Shown: positions 8,729-18,036, counted from the stretch's first letter. The stretch is 49,566 nt of DNA from Streptococcus mitis SK597 (GCF_000148545.1 NZ_AEDV01000089.1:1-49566); one strand, 5' to 3'. Made by a program: numbers and translations. The notes: generated by a model from the sequence alone, not told the origin.

Positions 8729-8756
8729 AAAAAGAGACAGGATTTCTCCTGCCTCT
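8727..8756 (-). terminator. adhE terminator
   Basis: AGAGACAGGA (8733-8742) pairs with TCCTGCCTCT (8747-8756) with one mismatch and a 4-base loop. Read leftward it is followed by a run of seven T. Confidence 0.88.
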
Positions 8757-8769
8757 AGGCTGATAACAA

Positions 8770-11421
8770 TTATTTACGGCGTCCTGGTCTTTCTTTGTAG
8801 CCATAGTAAGAATCTTCGATGATTTCTTGCATATGGTCAACCATTGGAAGACGTGGGTTAGCTGGTGAACATTGGTCTTCGTAAGCAAGGAAGGCCAATT
8901 CACGAGAATGTTCTTTCCATTCTTTTTCATCGATTCCTTGTGCCTTGAAGTTCATTTGGATACCTACGCGCTCACCAAGTTCGTAGACAGCTTTTGCGTA
9001 AGATTCAACCCCTTCTTCTGGTGTAGAAGCTGGAAGGCCAAGCATGCGTGCGATATCTTGGTATTTTTCATCTGCACGGTAGTAGTTGTACTTAGGCCAT
9101 GTTGCTGTCTTAGCTGGACGTGTACCGTTGTAGCGAATGACATATGGAAGCAAGATAGCATTTGTACGACCGTGGATTGTGTGGAATTGCGCACCAATCT
9201 TATGGGCCATTGAGTGAGAAATACCTAGGAAGGCATTAGCAAAGGCCATACCAGCGATTGTTGAAGCATTATGCATTTTCTCACGTGAGTGGAAGTCTGC
9301 ATTCTTAACTGAGCTTTCAAGGTTTTCGAATACAAGTTTGATGGCTTGAAGTGCAAGACCGTCAGTGTAGTCGCTAGCCATTTGTGATACGTAAGCTTCA
9401 GTCGCGTGAGTCAATACGTCCATACCAGTATCCGCAGCAACAAATCCAGGAACTGTCAATACCAAAGCAGGGTCTACGATTGCCACAGTTGGTGTCAATG
9501 AGTAGTCGGCGATTGGGTATTTACGGTTATTTGCTTTATCAGAGATAACGGCAAATGGTGTTACTTCAGATCCTGTACCAGATGTAGTTGGAATCGCGAT
9601 GAATTTAGTCTTCTTACCAAGCAATGGGAACTTGAAGGCACGTTTACGGATATCCATGAATTTTTGAACAAGGTCACGGAAGTCCACTTCTGGTTGTTCA
9701 TAGAAGAGCCACATTACTTTAGCAGCATCCATTGGAGATCCACCACCGAGAGCGACAATTGTATCTGGTTTGAAGGCACGCATAATCTCAGTACCACGAT
9801 TTACAGTTGTGATATCTGGATCTGGTTCCACATCAGCAAAGATTTGGTAAACAACCTTATTGCGACGAAGATCAAGTTGTTCGATGATACGATCAAGGAA
9901 ACCAAGCTCTACCATGGCATGGTCAGTAACGATCATGACACGTTCAACGTCACGACATTTTTGAAGGTATTGAATTGAATCACGTTCAAAGTATGTTTTT
10001 GAAGGAAGTTTCATCCATTGCATGTTATTTCTCCGTCTTCCGACTTTTTTGATGTTCAAGAGGTTAATGGCACTAACGTTATCCCCAACTGAGTTGCGTC
10101 CGTAAGAACCACATCCAAGTGTCAATGATGGCAAGAAGGCATTGTAAACGTCCCCGATACCACCGAAAGTAGAAGGTGAGTTACAGATAACACGAATAGC
10201 TTTAACAGCTTTACCAAATTCTTTAGTCAATTCTTCGTCAGCTGTGTGGATAGCTGCTGAGTGTCCAAGACCGTTAAATTCAACCATTTGACGAGCCTTA
10301 GTAATACCATCTTCACGGCTTTCAGATTTCAAAACTGCGATAACTGGTGACAATTTTTCACGAGTCAATGGCTCATTTTCACCAACTTCTTTACATTCTG
10401 CAGCAAGAATGTTTGTTCCTTCTGGAACTGTAAATCCTGCTTGTTCTGCAATCCAAGTTGCTGGTTTACCAACGATGTCAGCGTTCAATTTTGCACCAGC
10501 ACAGTTTTTGCTGTTTGCTTTGACGCCGAAGCAGAACTCTTCAAGAAGAGCTTTTTCTTTTTTGTTTACAAAGTAAGTGTGGTAAGATTTGAACTCTGCT
10601 ACAAATTCATCGTAAATTTCTTTATCAATGATAACTGCTTGTTCAGATGCACAGACCATACCGTTATCAAATGATTTAGACATGACGATATCGTGTGCTG
10701 CTTGACGGATGTTAGCTGATTTTTCAACATAAGCTGGAACATTTCCGGCACCTACCCCAAGAGCTGGTTTACCACATGAGTACGCAGCCTTCACCATTGC
10801 GTTACCACCTGTTGCAAGGATTGTCGCAACACCTTCGTGGTTCATAAGAGCACTAGTTGCTTCCATAGATGGTTCAGTGATCCACTGTACGCAGTTTTCA
10901 GGAGCTCCAGCTGCGATAGCTGCATCGCGAACGATACGAGCTGCATGAGCAGATGATTCTTGTGCTGATGGATGGAAAGCAAAGACGATTGGGTTACGTG
11001 TCTTCAATGAAATCAATGATTTGAAGATTGCTGTTGATGTTGGGTTTGTTGTTGGAGTGATACCACAAACAACGCCAACTGGTTCAGCGATAAGAGTCAA
11101 ACCTGTTACATCGTCTTCTTCGATAACGCCAACTGTTTTAGTGTGGCGCATGTTGTTTACTACGTGTTCACAAGCAAACAAGTTCTTAGTTGCTTTGTCT
11201 TCAAATACACCACGTCCTGTTTCTTCATAGGCATGTAAAGCCAATTCTCCGTGGGCATCCAAAGCTGCTACTGATGCTTTGGCTACAATGTAATCAACTT
11301 GCTCTTGATCCAACTTACGCATTTCTTCAAGGGCAACGAGAGCTTTTTGCACCAACCCATCGACATGCTTTTCAGCAGCGAGTTTCTTTTCCTCTGGTGT
11401 CATAGTTTTTTTATCAGCCAT
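8770..11421 (-). CDS. adhE: Bifunctional acetaldehyde-CoA/alcohol dehydrogenase
   Basis: An 883-residue fusion enzyme that reduces acetyl-CoA to acetaldehyde and then ethanol, regenerating NAD+ in mixed-acid fermentation. The N-terminal aldehyde dehydrogenase half (about 1-440) has catalytic Cys257 in NGMVCASEQ. The C-terminal iron-dependent alcohol dehydrogenase half (about 455-880) shows GGGSPMDAAK and the metal-ligand stretch SHSMAHKIGAQFHTIHG. GGAGGAAAAT precedes the ATG at 11421, and MADKKTMTPEEKK is the family start, so I ignore seven upstream codons. It is monocistronic. The upstream region carries Rex-like repeats and a cre-like palindrome. Confidence 0.96.
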   Translation of the reverse strand: MADKKTMTPEEKKLAAEKHVDGLVQKALVALEEMRKLDQEQVDYIVAKASVAALDAHGELALHAYEETGRGVFEDKATKNLFACEHVVNNMRHTKTVGVIEEDDVTGLTLIAEPVGVVCGITPTTNPTSTAIFKSLISLKTRNPIVFAFHPSAQESSAHAARIVRDAAIAAGAPENCVQWITEPSMEATSALMNHEGVATILATGGNAMVKAAYSCGKPALGVGAGNVPAYVEKSANIRQAAHDIVMSKSFDNGMVCASEQAVIIDKEIYDEFVAEFKSYHTYFVNKKEKALLEEFCFGVKANSKNCAGAKLNADIVGKPATWIAEQAGFTVPEGTNILAAECKEVGENEPLTREKLSPVIAVLKSESREDGITKARQMVEFNGLGHSAAIHTADEELTKEFGKAVKAIRVICNSPSTFGGIGDVYNAFLPSLTLGCGSYGRNSVGDNVSAINLLNIKKVGRRRNNMQWMKLPSKTYFERDSIQYLQKCRDVERVMIVTDHAMVELGFLDRIIEQLDLRRNKVVYQIFADVEPDPDITTVNRGTEIMRAFKPDTIVALGGGSPMDAAKVMWLFYEQPEVDFRDLVQKFMDIRKRAFKFPLLGKKTKFIAIPTTSGTGSEVTPFAVISDKANNRKYPIADYSLTPTVAIVDPALVLTVPGFVAADTGMDVLTHATEAYVSQMASDYTDGLALQAIKLVFENLESSVKNADFHSREKMHNASTIAGMAFANAFLGISHSMAHKIGAQFHTIHGRTNAILLPYVIRYNGTRPAKTATWPKYNYYRADEKYQDIARMLGLPASTPEEGVESYAKAVYELGERVGIQMNFKAQGIDEKEWKEHSRELAFLAYEDQCSPANPRLPMVDHMQEIIEDSYYGYKERPGRRK

Positions 11422-11476
11422 ATTTTCCTCCATAGCTTTCAAGGATTCAATCCTTTGTTAATTTTTTCACAAGTTT

Positions 11477-11505
11477 ATTATAACGCATTATTTCAACTTT
11501 GTAAA
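11477..11505 (-). promoter_or_regulatory. adhE promoter
   Basis: Read leftward: -35 TTTACA (11505-11500), a 17-base spacer, then -10 TATAAT (11482-11477). A TTCACAA half-site (11467-11473) lies at the expected transcription start. Confidence 0.75.
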
Positions 11506-11514
11506 CAGTTTCAT

Positions 11515-11555
11515 AAACATTTCACAAAGAATTTTTAGCACCTTGTGAAATGTTT
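11515..11555. promoter_or_regulatory. Inverted repeat of Rex-like half-sites upstream of adhE (proximal)
   Basis: AAACATTTCACAA (11515-11527) and TTGTGAAATGTTT (11543-11555) form a perfect 13-bp inverted repeat with a 15-base spacer, ten bases upstream of the -35. TTGTGAA/TTCACAA is the half-site of the NADH-sensing repressor Rex, which controls adhE in streptococci. Confidence 0.65.
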
Positions 11556-11588
11556 GTTATTATCTTTGCTTATTAGCCTTTTTCTTTA

Positions 11589-11633
11589 AAGTTTGTGAAA
11601 TTTATTTCAAATATTTTTTTATTTCACAAACTT
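11589..11633. promoter_or_regulatory. Inverted repeat of Rex-like half-sites upstream of adhE (distal)
   Basis: AAGTTTGTGAAAT (11589-11601) and ATTTCACAAACTT (11621-11633) form a second perfect 13-bp inverted repeat with a 19-base spacer. Its half-sites point the opposite way from the proximal repeat. TTGTGAAATTTATTTCAAA within it is an imperfect compact Rex-like site. Confidence 0.55.
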
Positions 11634-11670
11634 GCTTGGAAGAGGGACTTGGAAAGAAAGGGATTTGCAG

Positions 11671-11682
11671 GTAAGCGCTTAC
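11671..11682. promoter_or_regulatory. cre-like palindrome (CcpA) upstream of adhE
   Basis: GTAAGCGCTTAC is a perfect 12-bp palindrome matching the core of the CcpA cre consensus (TGWAANCGNTNWCA) at all but the outer positions. It is about 170 bases upstream of the adhE -35, so its effect on that promoter is uncertain. A short hairpin CCTCCTT/AAGGAGG follows at 11701-11718, next to the stop of the MORN gene. Confidence 0.45.
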
Positions 11683-11720
11683 TTAAACATTCTAACAATA
11701 CCTCCTTTGATAAGGAGGCT

Positions 11721-12137
11721 TTATTTTTGTTGAAAAACGCCTTGTTTAAAAGTCCCTTCATAAACGACTTCTTGTTCTGTTGTTAGTTTCCCTTTTCCTT
11801 CAGCTTGACCATTTACAAAATCCCCTTCGTAGGTCCAGCCTTCTTTAGATTGAAAGGTACCTTTTCCGTTGAAGGCTCCATTGTTGAAGCCACCTGTATA
11901 TTGGTCTCCATTTTGGAAGGTGATGGTACCTTGTCCATTCATTTTACCACGGACAAGACTGCCATCGTAAACAATATTTCCATTATCGAGTTTTAAGACA
12001 CCTTTTCCGGGAATATTTAGAAAAAAGACGAGTACAGCACAAAAAACAATCGTAACTACTGCCAAAAGCTCTAAACGTGGACGAGTCAGATAGACACGAT
12101 ACTTCTCGTAAAAATTCTTAAGATTTTCCACCTTCAC
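11721..12137 (-). CDS. MORN-repeat membrane-anchored protein
   Basis: A 138-residue protein with a short cytoplasmic N-terminus, one transmembrane helix (about 23-41) and an extracytoplasmic domain of three to four MORN-type repeats. These are seen as YDGSLVRGKMNGQGTI, YTGGFNNGAFNGKGTF, YEGDFVNGQAEGKGKL and a final YEGTF. MORN repeats form a beta-hairpin scaffold; in bacteria their role is mostly unknown. The start overlaps the phosphatase gene stop by 20 bases, so the two are probably co-translated. The leftward downstream hairpin (11701-11718) lacks a good T-run. Confidence 0.85.
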   Translation of the reverse strand: MKVENLKNFYEKYRVYLTRPRLELLAVVTIVFCAVLVFFLNIPGKGVLKLDNGNIVYDGSLVRGKMNGQGTITFQNGDQYTGGFNNGAFNGKGTFQSKEGWTYEGDFVNGQAEGKGKLTTEQEVVYEGTFKQGVFQQK

Positions 12138-12561
12138 TCTCCTTTTCTAAACGTTCTAGCCAAGCTTGACAGCCCTCTTGAACACGTCGATAGGTTTCTT
12201 CAAAATCTCCTGTATACCAAGGATCTGGAACACTTTCAGATGCGAATGAGTAAATCTTATCTTGACAGTCTGCTGGACACATCTGACGTAAGTCAGAAAC
12301 ATTTGAAGCATCCATTCCGATAATATAATCAAAGGATTCAAAATCTTCCTTACTAATCTGAAGCGATGTCTTGCCTTTTTCATAAGGAATCTCATACTCT
12401 TGAAAAATCCCTTGAGTTCCCTTATGAATCGGATTGCCATGTTCCCAAGAGGAAGTCGCTCGACTTTGGATTTCATAATTATCTGTCATTGATTTCATAA
12501 CAAACTCGGCCATAGGGCTACGGCAAATATTTCCCAGACAGACAAAGACTAGTTTTTTCAT
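12118..12561 (-). CDS. Low-molecular-weight protein-tyrosine phosphatase
   Basis: A 147-residue enzyme of the LMW-PTP/arsenate-reductase fold. The P-loop CLGNICRS (Cys8, Arg14: CX5R) opens the protein, and the general-acid loop DPWY has Asp113. It dephosphorylates phosphotyrosine on proteins; streptococcal tyrosine phosphorylation mainly controls capsule and cell-cycle proteins, but the substrate here is not visible. AAAGGAAATGGG precedes the ATG at 12561. It is followed by the MORN gene (20-base overlap) and separated from yajC by a terminator. Confidence 0.93.
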   Translation of the reverse strand: MKKLVFVCLGNICRSPMAEFVMKSMTDNYEIQSRATSSWEHGNPIHKGTQGIFQEYEIPYEKGKTSLQISKEDFESFDYIIGMDASNVSDLRQMCPADCQDKIYSFASESVPDPWYTGDFEETYRRVQEGCQAWLERLEKESEGGKS

Positions 12562-12582
12562 CCCATTTCCTTTCTTTTACAG

Positions 12583-12605
12583 AAAAACGGGAGTTCGTGA
12601 TCCCG
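12583..12605 (-). terminator. yajC terminator
   Basis: CGGGA (12588-12592) pairs with TCCCG (12601-12605); read leftward a five-T run follows. It lies directly after the yajC stop and before the phosphatase gene. Confidence 0.8.
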
Positions 12606-12607
12606 CC

Positions 12608-12907
12608 TTATTTTTCAATTGCGCCTTCGAGTGAAGCTGTTTCTTTCAGCGGCAATACTGTCTTGATAGCAGCTAGTTCAAAAGTCAAGTAAACTCCATC
12701 TACATCAAGAACAATCGTTCTCTTCTCAGTATCTACTTCATCGACTGTTCCATAAAGTCCACCGATTGTAATCACTTCATAGCCTTTTTGCAGTTTATTT
12801 AAGCTTTCCATACGCTTTTGTGCTTGTTTCTTTTGAGAGCGTTGCGTAAAGAACATCAAGCCCACCATAGCCACAAGAATGATTAAAAATGTATATTGTG
12901 ATTCCAT
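12608..12907 (-). CDS. yajC: Preprotein translocase accessory subunit YajC
   Basis: A 99-residue membrane protein. An N-terminal transmembrane helix (about 6-21, TFLIILVAMVGLMFFTQRS) is followed by a basic stretch and a small soluble domain with the family pattern GYEVITIGGLYGTVDEVD. YajC associates with SecDF-YidC in protein export. AAAGGAGAATATA precedes the ATG at 12907. It is probably monocistronic, flanked by terminators on both sides. Confidence 0.92.
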   Translation of the reverse strand: MESQYTFLIILVAMVGLMFFTQRSQKKQAQKRMESLNKLQKGYEVITIGGLYGTVDEVDTEKRTIVLDVDGVYLTFELAAIKTVLPLKETASLEGAIEK

Positions 12908-12991
12908 TATATTCTCCTTTGTCTTTTACATAGGACTACTATATCAAATTTCAGCTACTTTTACAAGATTGTACCTTGCTTTTCTAGTAAG

Positions 12992-13019
12992 AAAAACCAG
13001 AGCTTGCGCCCTGATTTTT
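12992..13019 (-). terminator. Transketolase gene terminator
   Basis: AACCAGAGC pairs with GCCCTGATT (with wobble pairs) around a GCAA-type loop. Read leftward it is followed by GGTTTTTC, just after the tkt stop. Confidence 0.75.
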
Positions 13020-13023
13020 AGGA

Positions 13024-15000
13024 TTATTTCAAGTTTTGAACAACTTTTACAAGGTTTTCTACAGTAAAGCCATATTCTGCCAATACTTTTGGTGCTGGGG
13101 CAGAGGCTCCGAAGGTATCAATACCTAGAACGGCACCATCAAGACCAACATATTTGTACCAGTTTTGAGTTGCACCCATTTCGACTGCAACACGACGGCG
13201 GACTGCATTTGGAAGAATTTCTTCCTTGTATGCTGCATCTTGTTTATCAAAGACATCTGTAGATGGCATGCTGACTACGCGGACTTTTGCACCTTGACTA
13301 GCCAATTCTTTGGCAGCTGAGACAGCTAGATTAACCTCTGAACCTGTCGCAATCAAGATGGTATCAAAGTCTGCTGCAGTTTCATAAACAACATAGGCAC
13401 CTTTTGCAACCTTGTCAAAGTCTGTTCCTTCTTCGACAGTCAAGTTTTGACGTGTCAAGACAAGGGCAGTTGGGGTTTTCTCACTTGTCACGGCAAGGTA
13501 CCAAGCTGCTTGAGTTTCACGCGCATCTGCTGGACGGAAAACATTTAGATTTGGCATGGCACGAAGACCTGCTAAGTGCTCAACGGGTTCGTGCGTTGGG
13601 CCATCTTCCCCTACCGCAATAGAATCGTGGGTAAAGACATAAGTCACAGGAAGACCTTGCAAGGCTGACAAACGGACAGCTGCCTTCACATAGTCAGAGA
13701 AGACGAAGAAAGTACCACCGTATACACGAAGTCCACCGTGAAGAGCCATCCCGTTCAAGATCGTTCCCATTGCAAATTCACGAACACCAAACTGAATATT
13801 ACGGTTCAAGCGATTAGCATCGTCTTGAAGTCCATCAGTCTTGATATAAGTCATGTTTGAGTGAGCAAGGTCAGCTGATCCACCCAAGAAAGTTGGCAAC
13901 TTAGCAGCTACAACATTCAAGGCATCTTGGCTCGAGTTACGAGTTGCTTGAGAGAAGCCATTTTCTAAGGCTGGGAAGTCTGCTGGAGTCACGTCAACTG
14001 GATCATGTCCATCGATGATAGCTTCTACTTCTGCAGCCAATTCTGGATGAGCTTCTTTATAGTCAGCAACTAGTTTTGTCCAAGCTTGATAAGCTGATGC
14101 GCCACGGTCTGAAACATGTTCTTTGAAATCAGCATATACTTGATCTGGAATTTCAAATGGTTCGTAGTCCCAACCAAGGGCTTGACGAGTTGCTGCAGTT
14201 TCATCTGCTCCAAGAGGGGCACCGTGTACAGCATTAGTTCCTTGTTTGTTTGGAGAACCGTATCCAATAACCGTCTTCACTTCAATCAAAGATGGTTTAC
14301 CTGAAGCTTTAGCTGTTTCGATAGCAGCATGGATTGCTTCCAAGTCTGTTCCATCTTCAACCAAGGCTGTATGCCAACCGTAGGCATTATAACGGTCACG
14401 AACACTTTCTGTAAAGGAATCCTTTGTCTCACCATCTAAGTTGATGTCATTTGAATCATAAAGAACAACCAATTTATCAAGTTTTTGCAAACCTGCGTAT
14501 GAAGCCGCCTCGCTTGAGACACCTTCCATCAAGTCTCCGTCTCCACAGATAACATAAGTATAGTGGTCAAAGATATTGTAGCCTTCGCGATTGTATTTGG
14601 CTGCCAAGAAACGTTCTGCTTGGGCAAAACCAGTAGCAGTTGAGATTCCTTGTCCTAGAGGTCCAGTAGTAGCATCAATCCCTGCTGTATGACCAAATTC
14701 TGGGTGGCCTGGTGTTTTAGAACCCCATTGGCGGAAGCTCTTGATTTCATCCATACTGACATCTTCAAAGCCAGAGAGGTGAAGAAGGGCATACAGGAGC
14801 ATTGAACCATGACCAGCTGAAAGAATAAAGCGGTCGCGGTTAATCCAGTTTGGTTGAGCTGGATTGATACGAAGTTGTTTTGTAAAGAGGCTGTAAGCCA
14901 TCGGAGCTGCTCCCATAACCACACCTGGGTGACCTGAGTTGGCTTTATTAATGGCGTCAATACCTAGGAAACGAATTGCATTAACAGATAGATTTGACAT
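13024..15000 (-). CDS. tkt: Transketolase
   Basis: A 658-residue thiamine-diphosphate enzyme that transfers two-carbon units between sugar phosphates in the pentose phosphate pathway. The TPP-binding motif [13 protein letters not shown] begins at residue 153. His24 in [14 protein letters not shown] and the pyrimidine-domain block [16 protein letters not shown] are present. AGAAAGGAAATTCT precedes the ATG at 15000. It follows ulaG; the ascorbate pathway yields D-xylulose 5-phosphate, a transketolase substrate, so the neighbourhood makes metabolic sense. It has its own promoter (see 15053-15081). The pneumococcal homologue is also called recP. Confidence 0.95.
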   Translation of the reverse strand: MSNLSVNAIRFLGIDAINKANSGHPGVVMGAAPMAYSLFTKQLRINPAQPNWINRDRFILSAGHGSMLLYALLHLSGFEDVSMDEIKSFRQWGSKTPGHPEFGHTAGIDATTGPLGQGISTATGFAQAERFLAAKYNREGYNIFDHYTYVICGDGDLMEGVSSEAASYAGLQKLDKLVVLYDSNDINLDGETKDSFTESVRDRYNAYGWHTALVEDGTDLEAIHAAIETAKASGKPSLIEVKTVIGYGSPNKQGTNAVHGAPLGADETAATRQALGWDYEPFEIPDQVYADFKEHVSDRGASAYQAWTKLVADYKEAHPELAAEVEAIIDGHDPVDVTPADFPALENGFSQATRNSSQDALNVVAAKLPTFLGGSADLAHSNMTYIKTDGLQDDANRLNRNIQFGVREFAMGTILNGMALHGGLRVYGGTFFVFSDYVKAAVRLSALQGLPVTYVFTHDSIAVGEDGPTHEPVEHLAGLRAMPNLNVFRPADARETQAAWYLAVTSEKTPTALVLTRQNLTVEEGTDFDKVAKGAYVVYETAADFDTILIATGSEVNLAVSAAKELASQGAKVRVVSMPSTDVFDKQDAAYKEEILPNAVRRRVAVEMGATQNWYKYVGLDGAVLGIDTFGASAPAPKVLAEYGFTVENLVKVVQNLK

Positions 15001-15052
15001 AGAATTTCCTTTCTATTTGAGGTGATTATTGGATCACACATTCTATTCTACT

Positions 15053-15081
15053 ATTATATGAAAATTATCCGTATCATGCAA
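15053..15081 (-). promoter_or_regulatory. Transketolase promoter
   Basis: Read leftward: -35 TTGCAT (15081-15076), 17 bases, then -10 TATAAT (15058-15053). The -35 lies inside the 8-base loop of a perfect inverted repeat at 15065-15092. Confidence 0.7.
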
Positions 15082-15092
15082 CATACGGATAA
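15065..15092. terminator. Perfect 10-bp inverted repeat: ulaG terminator or tkt operator
   Basis: TTATCCGTAT (15065-15074) and ATACGGATAA (15083-15092) flank eight bases. Read leftward the stem is followed by TTTTC only, so it is a weak terminator. Because it spans the tkt -35 box it could equally be an operator. Confidence 0.5.
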
Positions 15093-15113
15093 CCTCCAAA
15101 GAATATTTTTATA

Positions 15114-16205
15114 TTATAGCAAAGCTTTAAATTGAATGTTAGAGTCTTGTTCAAAACAATCATCAAAACCACGTGGATGATGGTATTCTACTAAGTGTTG
15201 ATCTTGAGGATAAGTGTACTTACCGCCAACTTCCCAGATAAATGGATGGAAATCGTATTGCAAGCGATCTTTTCTCATTTTCCAAAGTTCTAGAATCTCA
15301 TTAGTAGAAGCCATGAAGTTAGACCAGATATCATAGTGAACTGGGATAATGACTTTGGTACGCAGATTTTCTGCCATACGAAGAAGGTCGATAGATGTCA
15401 TTTTATCTTGGATACCTACTGGGTTTTCACCATAGTTATTCAAAACAACATCAATTTTAAAGTCTTTACCATGTTTTGCAAAATAGTTTGAGAAGTGAGA
15501 ATCTGCACCATGATAGATGGTTCCACCTGGTGTTTCAAAGATATAGTTAACAGCCTTTTGAGCCATTTCTTCATCTGTAACAGCTAAGCCAGCAAGTTCA
15601 CCGCCTGTCTCATCAGCACCGTTCACTGGAAGAGTTACCAAGCAAGTACGGTCAAATGATTCTACTGCATGAATCTTCATATCTTTTAATTCGATAGTGT
15701 CACCTGGCTTCACAACGATGATACGTTCTTTTGGAACACCCCATCCTTCCCAGATTCGTCCACAGTGGTAAGGACCGATAAACTTAACATGCTCTAACTT
15801 AGGATTGTTGAGAATTGCTGCAGCTGTGTATGGGTCGATATGATCACTGTGGAAATGTGAAACTAAGTAATAGTCTAGTTCGTTGATAGCAAATGGATCG
15901 ATAACCATTGGCTGAACACGCAAGTTTGGTTGCAACTTACGAACACCTGCCATATTTGCCATTTGGTGCCCACGAACCATATCTTTCACTTTTTTGGTTG
16001 ATTTTCCACGGTTTGACCAAAGGTCCATGACAACGTTAGCACCACCTGGTGTCTTAATCCAAGTACCACAATTGCCTAACCACCACATGGCAAAGTTGCC
16101 TTCAGGTACGACTTCTTCTTCGATTTCTTCGTTCAACCATGTTCCCCACTCTGGGAAAGTAGCTAAAATCCATGACTCTCTTGTAATTTCTTTGACGTTT
16201 GGCAT
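15114..16205 (-). CDS. ulaG: L-ascorbate-6-phosphate lactonase
   Basis: A 363-residue metallo-beta-lactamase-fold enzyme that hydrolyses L-ascorbate 6-phosphate to 3-keto-L-gulonate 6-phosphate, the first cytoplasmic step after PTS uptake. The metal-binding HFHSDHID motif starts at residue 117, with later histidines in YHGADSHF and PVHYD. AAAGGAGGCAGCAT precedes the ATG at 16205. It is separated from ulaABCDEF by the regulator gene. It has its own promoter with the same 45-bp element found in front of ulaA, so both units are probably switched on together. Confidence 0.96.
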   Translation of the reverse strand: MPNVKEITRESWILATFPEWGTWLNEEIEEEVVPEGNFAMWWLGNCGTWIKTPGGANVVMDLWSNRGKSTKKVKDMVRGHQMANMAGVRKLQPNLRVQPMVIDPFAINELDYYLVSHFHSDHIDPYTAAAILNNPKLEHVKFIGPYHCGRIWEGWGVPKERIIVVKPGDTIELKDMKIHAVESFDRTCLVTLPVNGADETGGELAGLAVTDEEMAQKAVNYIFETPGGTIYHGADSHFSNYFAKHGKDFKIDVVLNNYGENPVGIQDKMTSIDLLRMAENLRTKVIIPVHYDIWSNFMASTNEILELWKMRKDRLQYDFHPFIWEVGGKYTYPQDQHLVEYHHPRGFDDCFEQDSNIQFKALL

Positions 16206-16244
16206 ATGCTGCCTCCTTTGGATATAATTGTTATCTTTGAGATT

Positions 16245-16250
16245 AGTATA
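16245..16250 (-). promoter_or_regulatory. -10 box of ulaG
   Basis: TATACT read leftward; no good -35 exists because the expected position (about 16268-16273) falls in the A-rich end of the candidate UlaR operator. This is typical of an activator-dependent promoter. Confidence 0.6.
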
Positions 16251-16268
16251 CCACCCTTCAAAACACTA

Positions 16269-16313
16269 AAAAAGACCAAGAAAAACACAGGTTTGTGTTC
16301 ATCATTGGACTGT
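16269..16313. promoter_or_regulatory. Candidate UlaR operator upstream of ulaG
   Basis: A 45-base element beginning AAAAAGACCAAGAA and ending TTGGACTGT, with ACACAG and TGTTCA in between. It matches 35 of 45 positions with the element at 22797-22841 in front of ulaA. Outer CCAA/TTGG and inner AACACA/TGTGTT inverted repeats suggest a dimeric binding site. Confidence 0.75.
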
Positions 16314-16316
16314 CCT

Positions 16317-17990
16317 TCAAATATCTTCCAAAAAAGCTTGAACTACTATTTCTTGATTTATAAGTGTTTGAACCTCTTCTTGGAACTTACTAGCCAACTT
16401 GCTGTCTACAATATAAGAAGAAATAAGACTAGAAAGATTTTCACTGAAACTTTTGCTCTCATTACGAAATATATTGTGTTTAAGATAGTCTAGCATTTTC
16501 AAAATATCTTCTGCTTCAAGGATAGGATTAACCCTTAAAATCGGAAATCTGCTATCCAAATCATCATTAGTAGTAATCACTACATCAACTTGTGCAATAT
16601 CTTCCACACTCTTAAATTGTTCTGTTGTAAATACAGTGCCAATTTGCTCATTTGGAAAATAAAGTTTGCATTGTTTCAGCAAAAGTCTCGAAACCGCAAC
16701 ACCTTCATCACAAACGAGATAAACTTTTTTCATATTTTTTTGAGACGATGGTGTATACTTTAAAAATCCTCCAATATGAATCGTCAAATAGGCAATATCA
16801 TCGTCTGTTAGCCGAATAAACCATGCTCCTTCTAAAATTTCCGCAGATTTTCTAGTGACTAAAAATAATTCTCCATACTTGGATCGAATTTGTTTTGTTA
16901 GAGGATTTTTAGAAAAAATACCGTAAGTCTTTCTAAATAACAAGGCTTTACAGTGGATCATCAAATTTCTTAACAAATCATCCTTGTTCTCAATCTCCAT
17001 TCGGATTTGTGATTCAAAATACCAGATAAATTCTTCTAAAGCAAGTTTTAATTGCCGAAAATCATCACTTTCTGCATGAATATCCAAATCTTTACGATAG
17101 GAGAGGAGAAGAACAGCTACAAGAGAAACTTCAAGTTCTGACAAAGAAATTTTAAACTTTTGAAACAACCGCTCTCCTAATTTCTTAGATACCTGATACT
17201 CTATTCTTTTTCTTATCAAAGAAAATTCTTTCTCTATATCCTGATGTCTTTCTTGATACTGTTCAACATTATAACAGCTTAACAGCAAATAAGGTAGAAC
17301 CTGCAACATAAAAGTTACTTCATGATGGTTTATTTTCTTCCCTAAATCTTGTTCAACTAAAGGAACCTGTTCCTTAAAAAATTGGTTCATTTCAACAGAA
17401 AGCAAACACTCATCATCTAACCTCTCTTTCATCTTATCTTCTAAAATAGATACAAAAGTGGCATTCTCTTCCATAAAAATATGATATAGAAGCGATTGAA
17501 GATACTGAATTTTATTAAGAGGGTGGGCATGAAGGTGGTATCCCTGTGACTTGCTCACTTGCAAGGTCACCTGATATTGTTCCAAAGTTAGTTGATAACG
17601 AATACTATTCAAATCATTGAGAACAGTATTCCTAGATACCTCTGTTAACTCCATCAATTTTTCAATCGTAATACGTTCTTTAGAAATACCTATCCATAGT
17701 AACATTATCATCATACGTTCATGAGCACTCATGATATAATCGTACGAATCTACTTCCGATAATAGTTCACAACAAGCATCTCTCTGCTCTTCCGTTAAGT
17801 GAATACCAATTCGTGGAATACTAATGATGTGAAGCGCCTCGTCACCCAGAGCAGCATTGATTTTGTCAATGTGATAATAAATTTTCCTTCTTGACTCTTT
17901 CAAATCTTTCGAAATCGCCATAATCGTTTTGGACGTTTCTTGATCCATCAAATATTGAAGCAAATCACAACTTGCCTTATCCAGTACCAT
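16317..17990 (-). CDS. ulaR: PRD/BglG-type regulator of the ascorbate regulon
   Basis: A 557-residue PTS-regulated transcription factor. Two N-terminal helix-turn-helix segments are visible (about 15-60, AISKDLKESRRKIYYHI, and about 105-150, LMELTEVSRNTVLNDL). PRD-like regions follow (about 180-400). An EIIB-like domain begins near residue 400 (KVYLVCDEGVAVSRLLL, with the phosphorylatable Cys), and the protein ends in a short tail. Homologous UlaR is an activator of ula genes in pneumococcus. GAGGAG precedes the ATG at 17990. It has its own promoter, between the ulaF terminator and ulaG. I see no full EIIA domain at the C-terminus. Confidence 0.88.
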   Translation of the reverse strand: MVLDKASCDLLQYLMDQETSKTIMAISKDLKESRRKIYYHIDKINAALGDEALHIISIPRIGIHLTEEQRDACCELLSEVDSYDYIMSAHERMMIMLLWIGISKERITIEKLMELTEVSRNTVLNDLNSIRYQLTLEQYQVTLQVSKSQGYHLHAHPLNKIQYLQSLLYHIFMEENATFVSILEDKMKERLDDECLLSVEMNQFFKEQVPLVEQDLGKKINHHEVTFMLQVLPYLLLSCYNVEQYQERHQDIEKEFSLIRKRIEYQVSKKLGERLFQKFKISLSELEVSLVAVLLLSYRKDLDIHAESDDFRQLKLALEEFIWYFESQIRMEIENKDDLLRNLMIHCKALLFRKTYGIFSKNPLTKQIRSKYGELFLVTRKSAEILEGAWFIRLTDDDIAYLTIHIGGFLKYTPSSQKNMKKVYLVCDEGVAVSRLLLKQCKLYFPNEQIGTVFTTEQFKSVEDIAQVDVVITTNDDLDSRFPILRVNPILEAEDILKMLDYLKHNIFRNESKSFSENLSSLISSYIVDSKLASKFQEEVQTLINQEIVVQAFLEDI

Positions 17991-18036
17991 ATTTCATACT
18001 CCTCTATCAATCAACTGCCTTGAAAACAACTTTATA

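Noticed and set aside
8964-11538. Several small open frames in other frames over adhE
   Set aside because: They lie inside an intact 883-residue gene, lack ribosome sites and show low-complexity or Cys/Ser/Phe-rich composition typical of antisense frames.
11595-11786. 63-residue rightward open frame upstream of adhE
   Set aside because: It overlaps the operator region and the end of the MORN gene, has no Shine-Dalgarno and no recognisable sequence.
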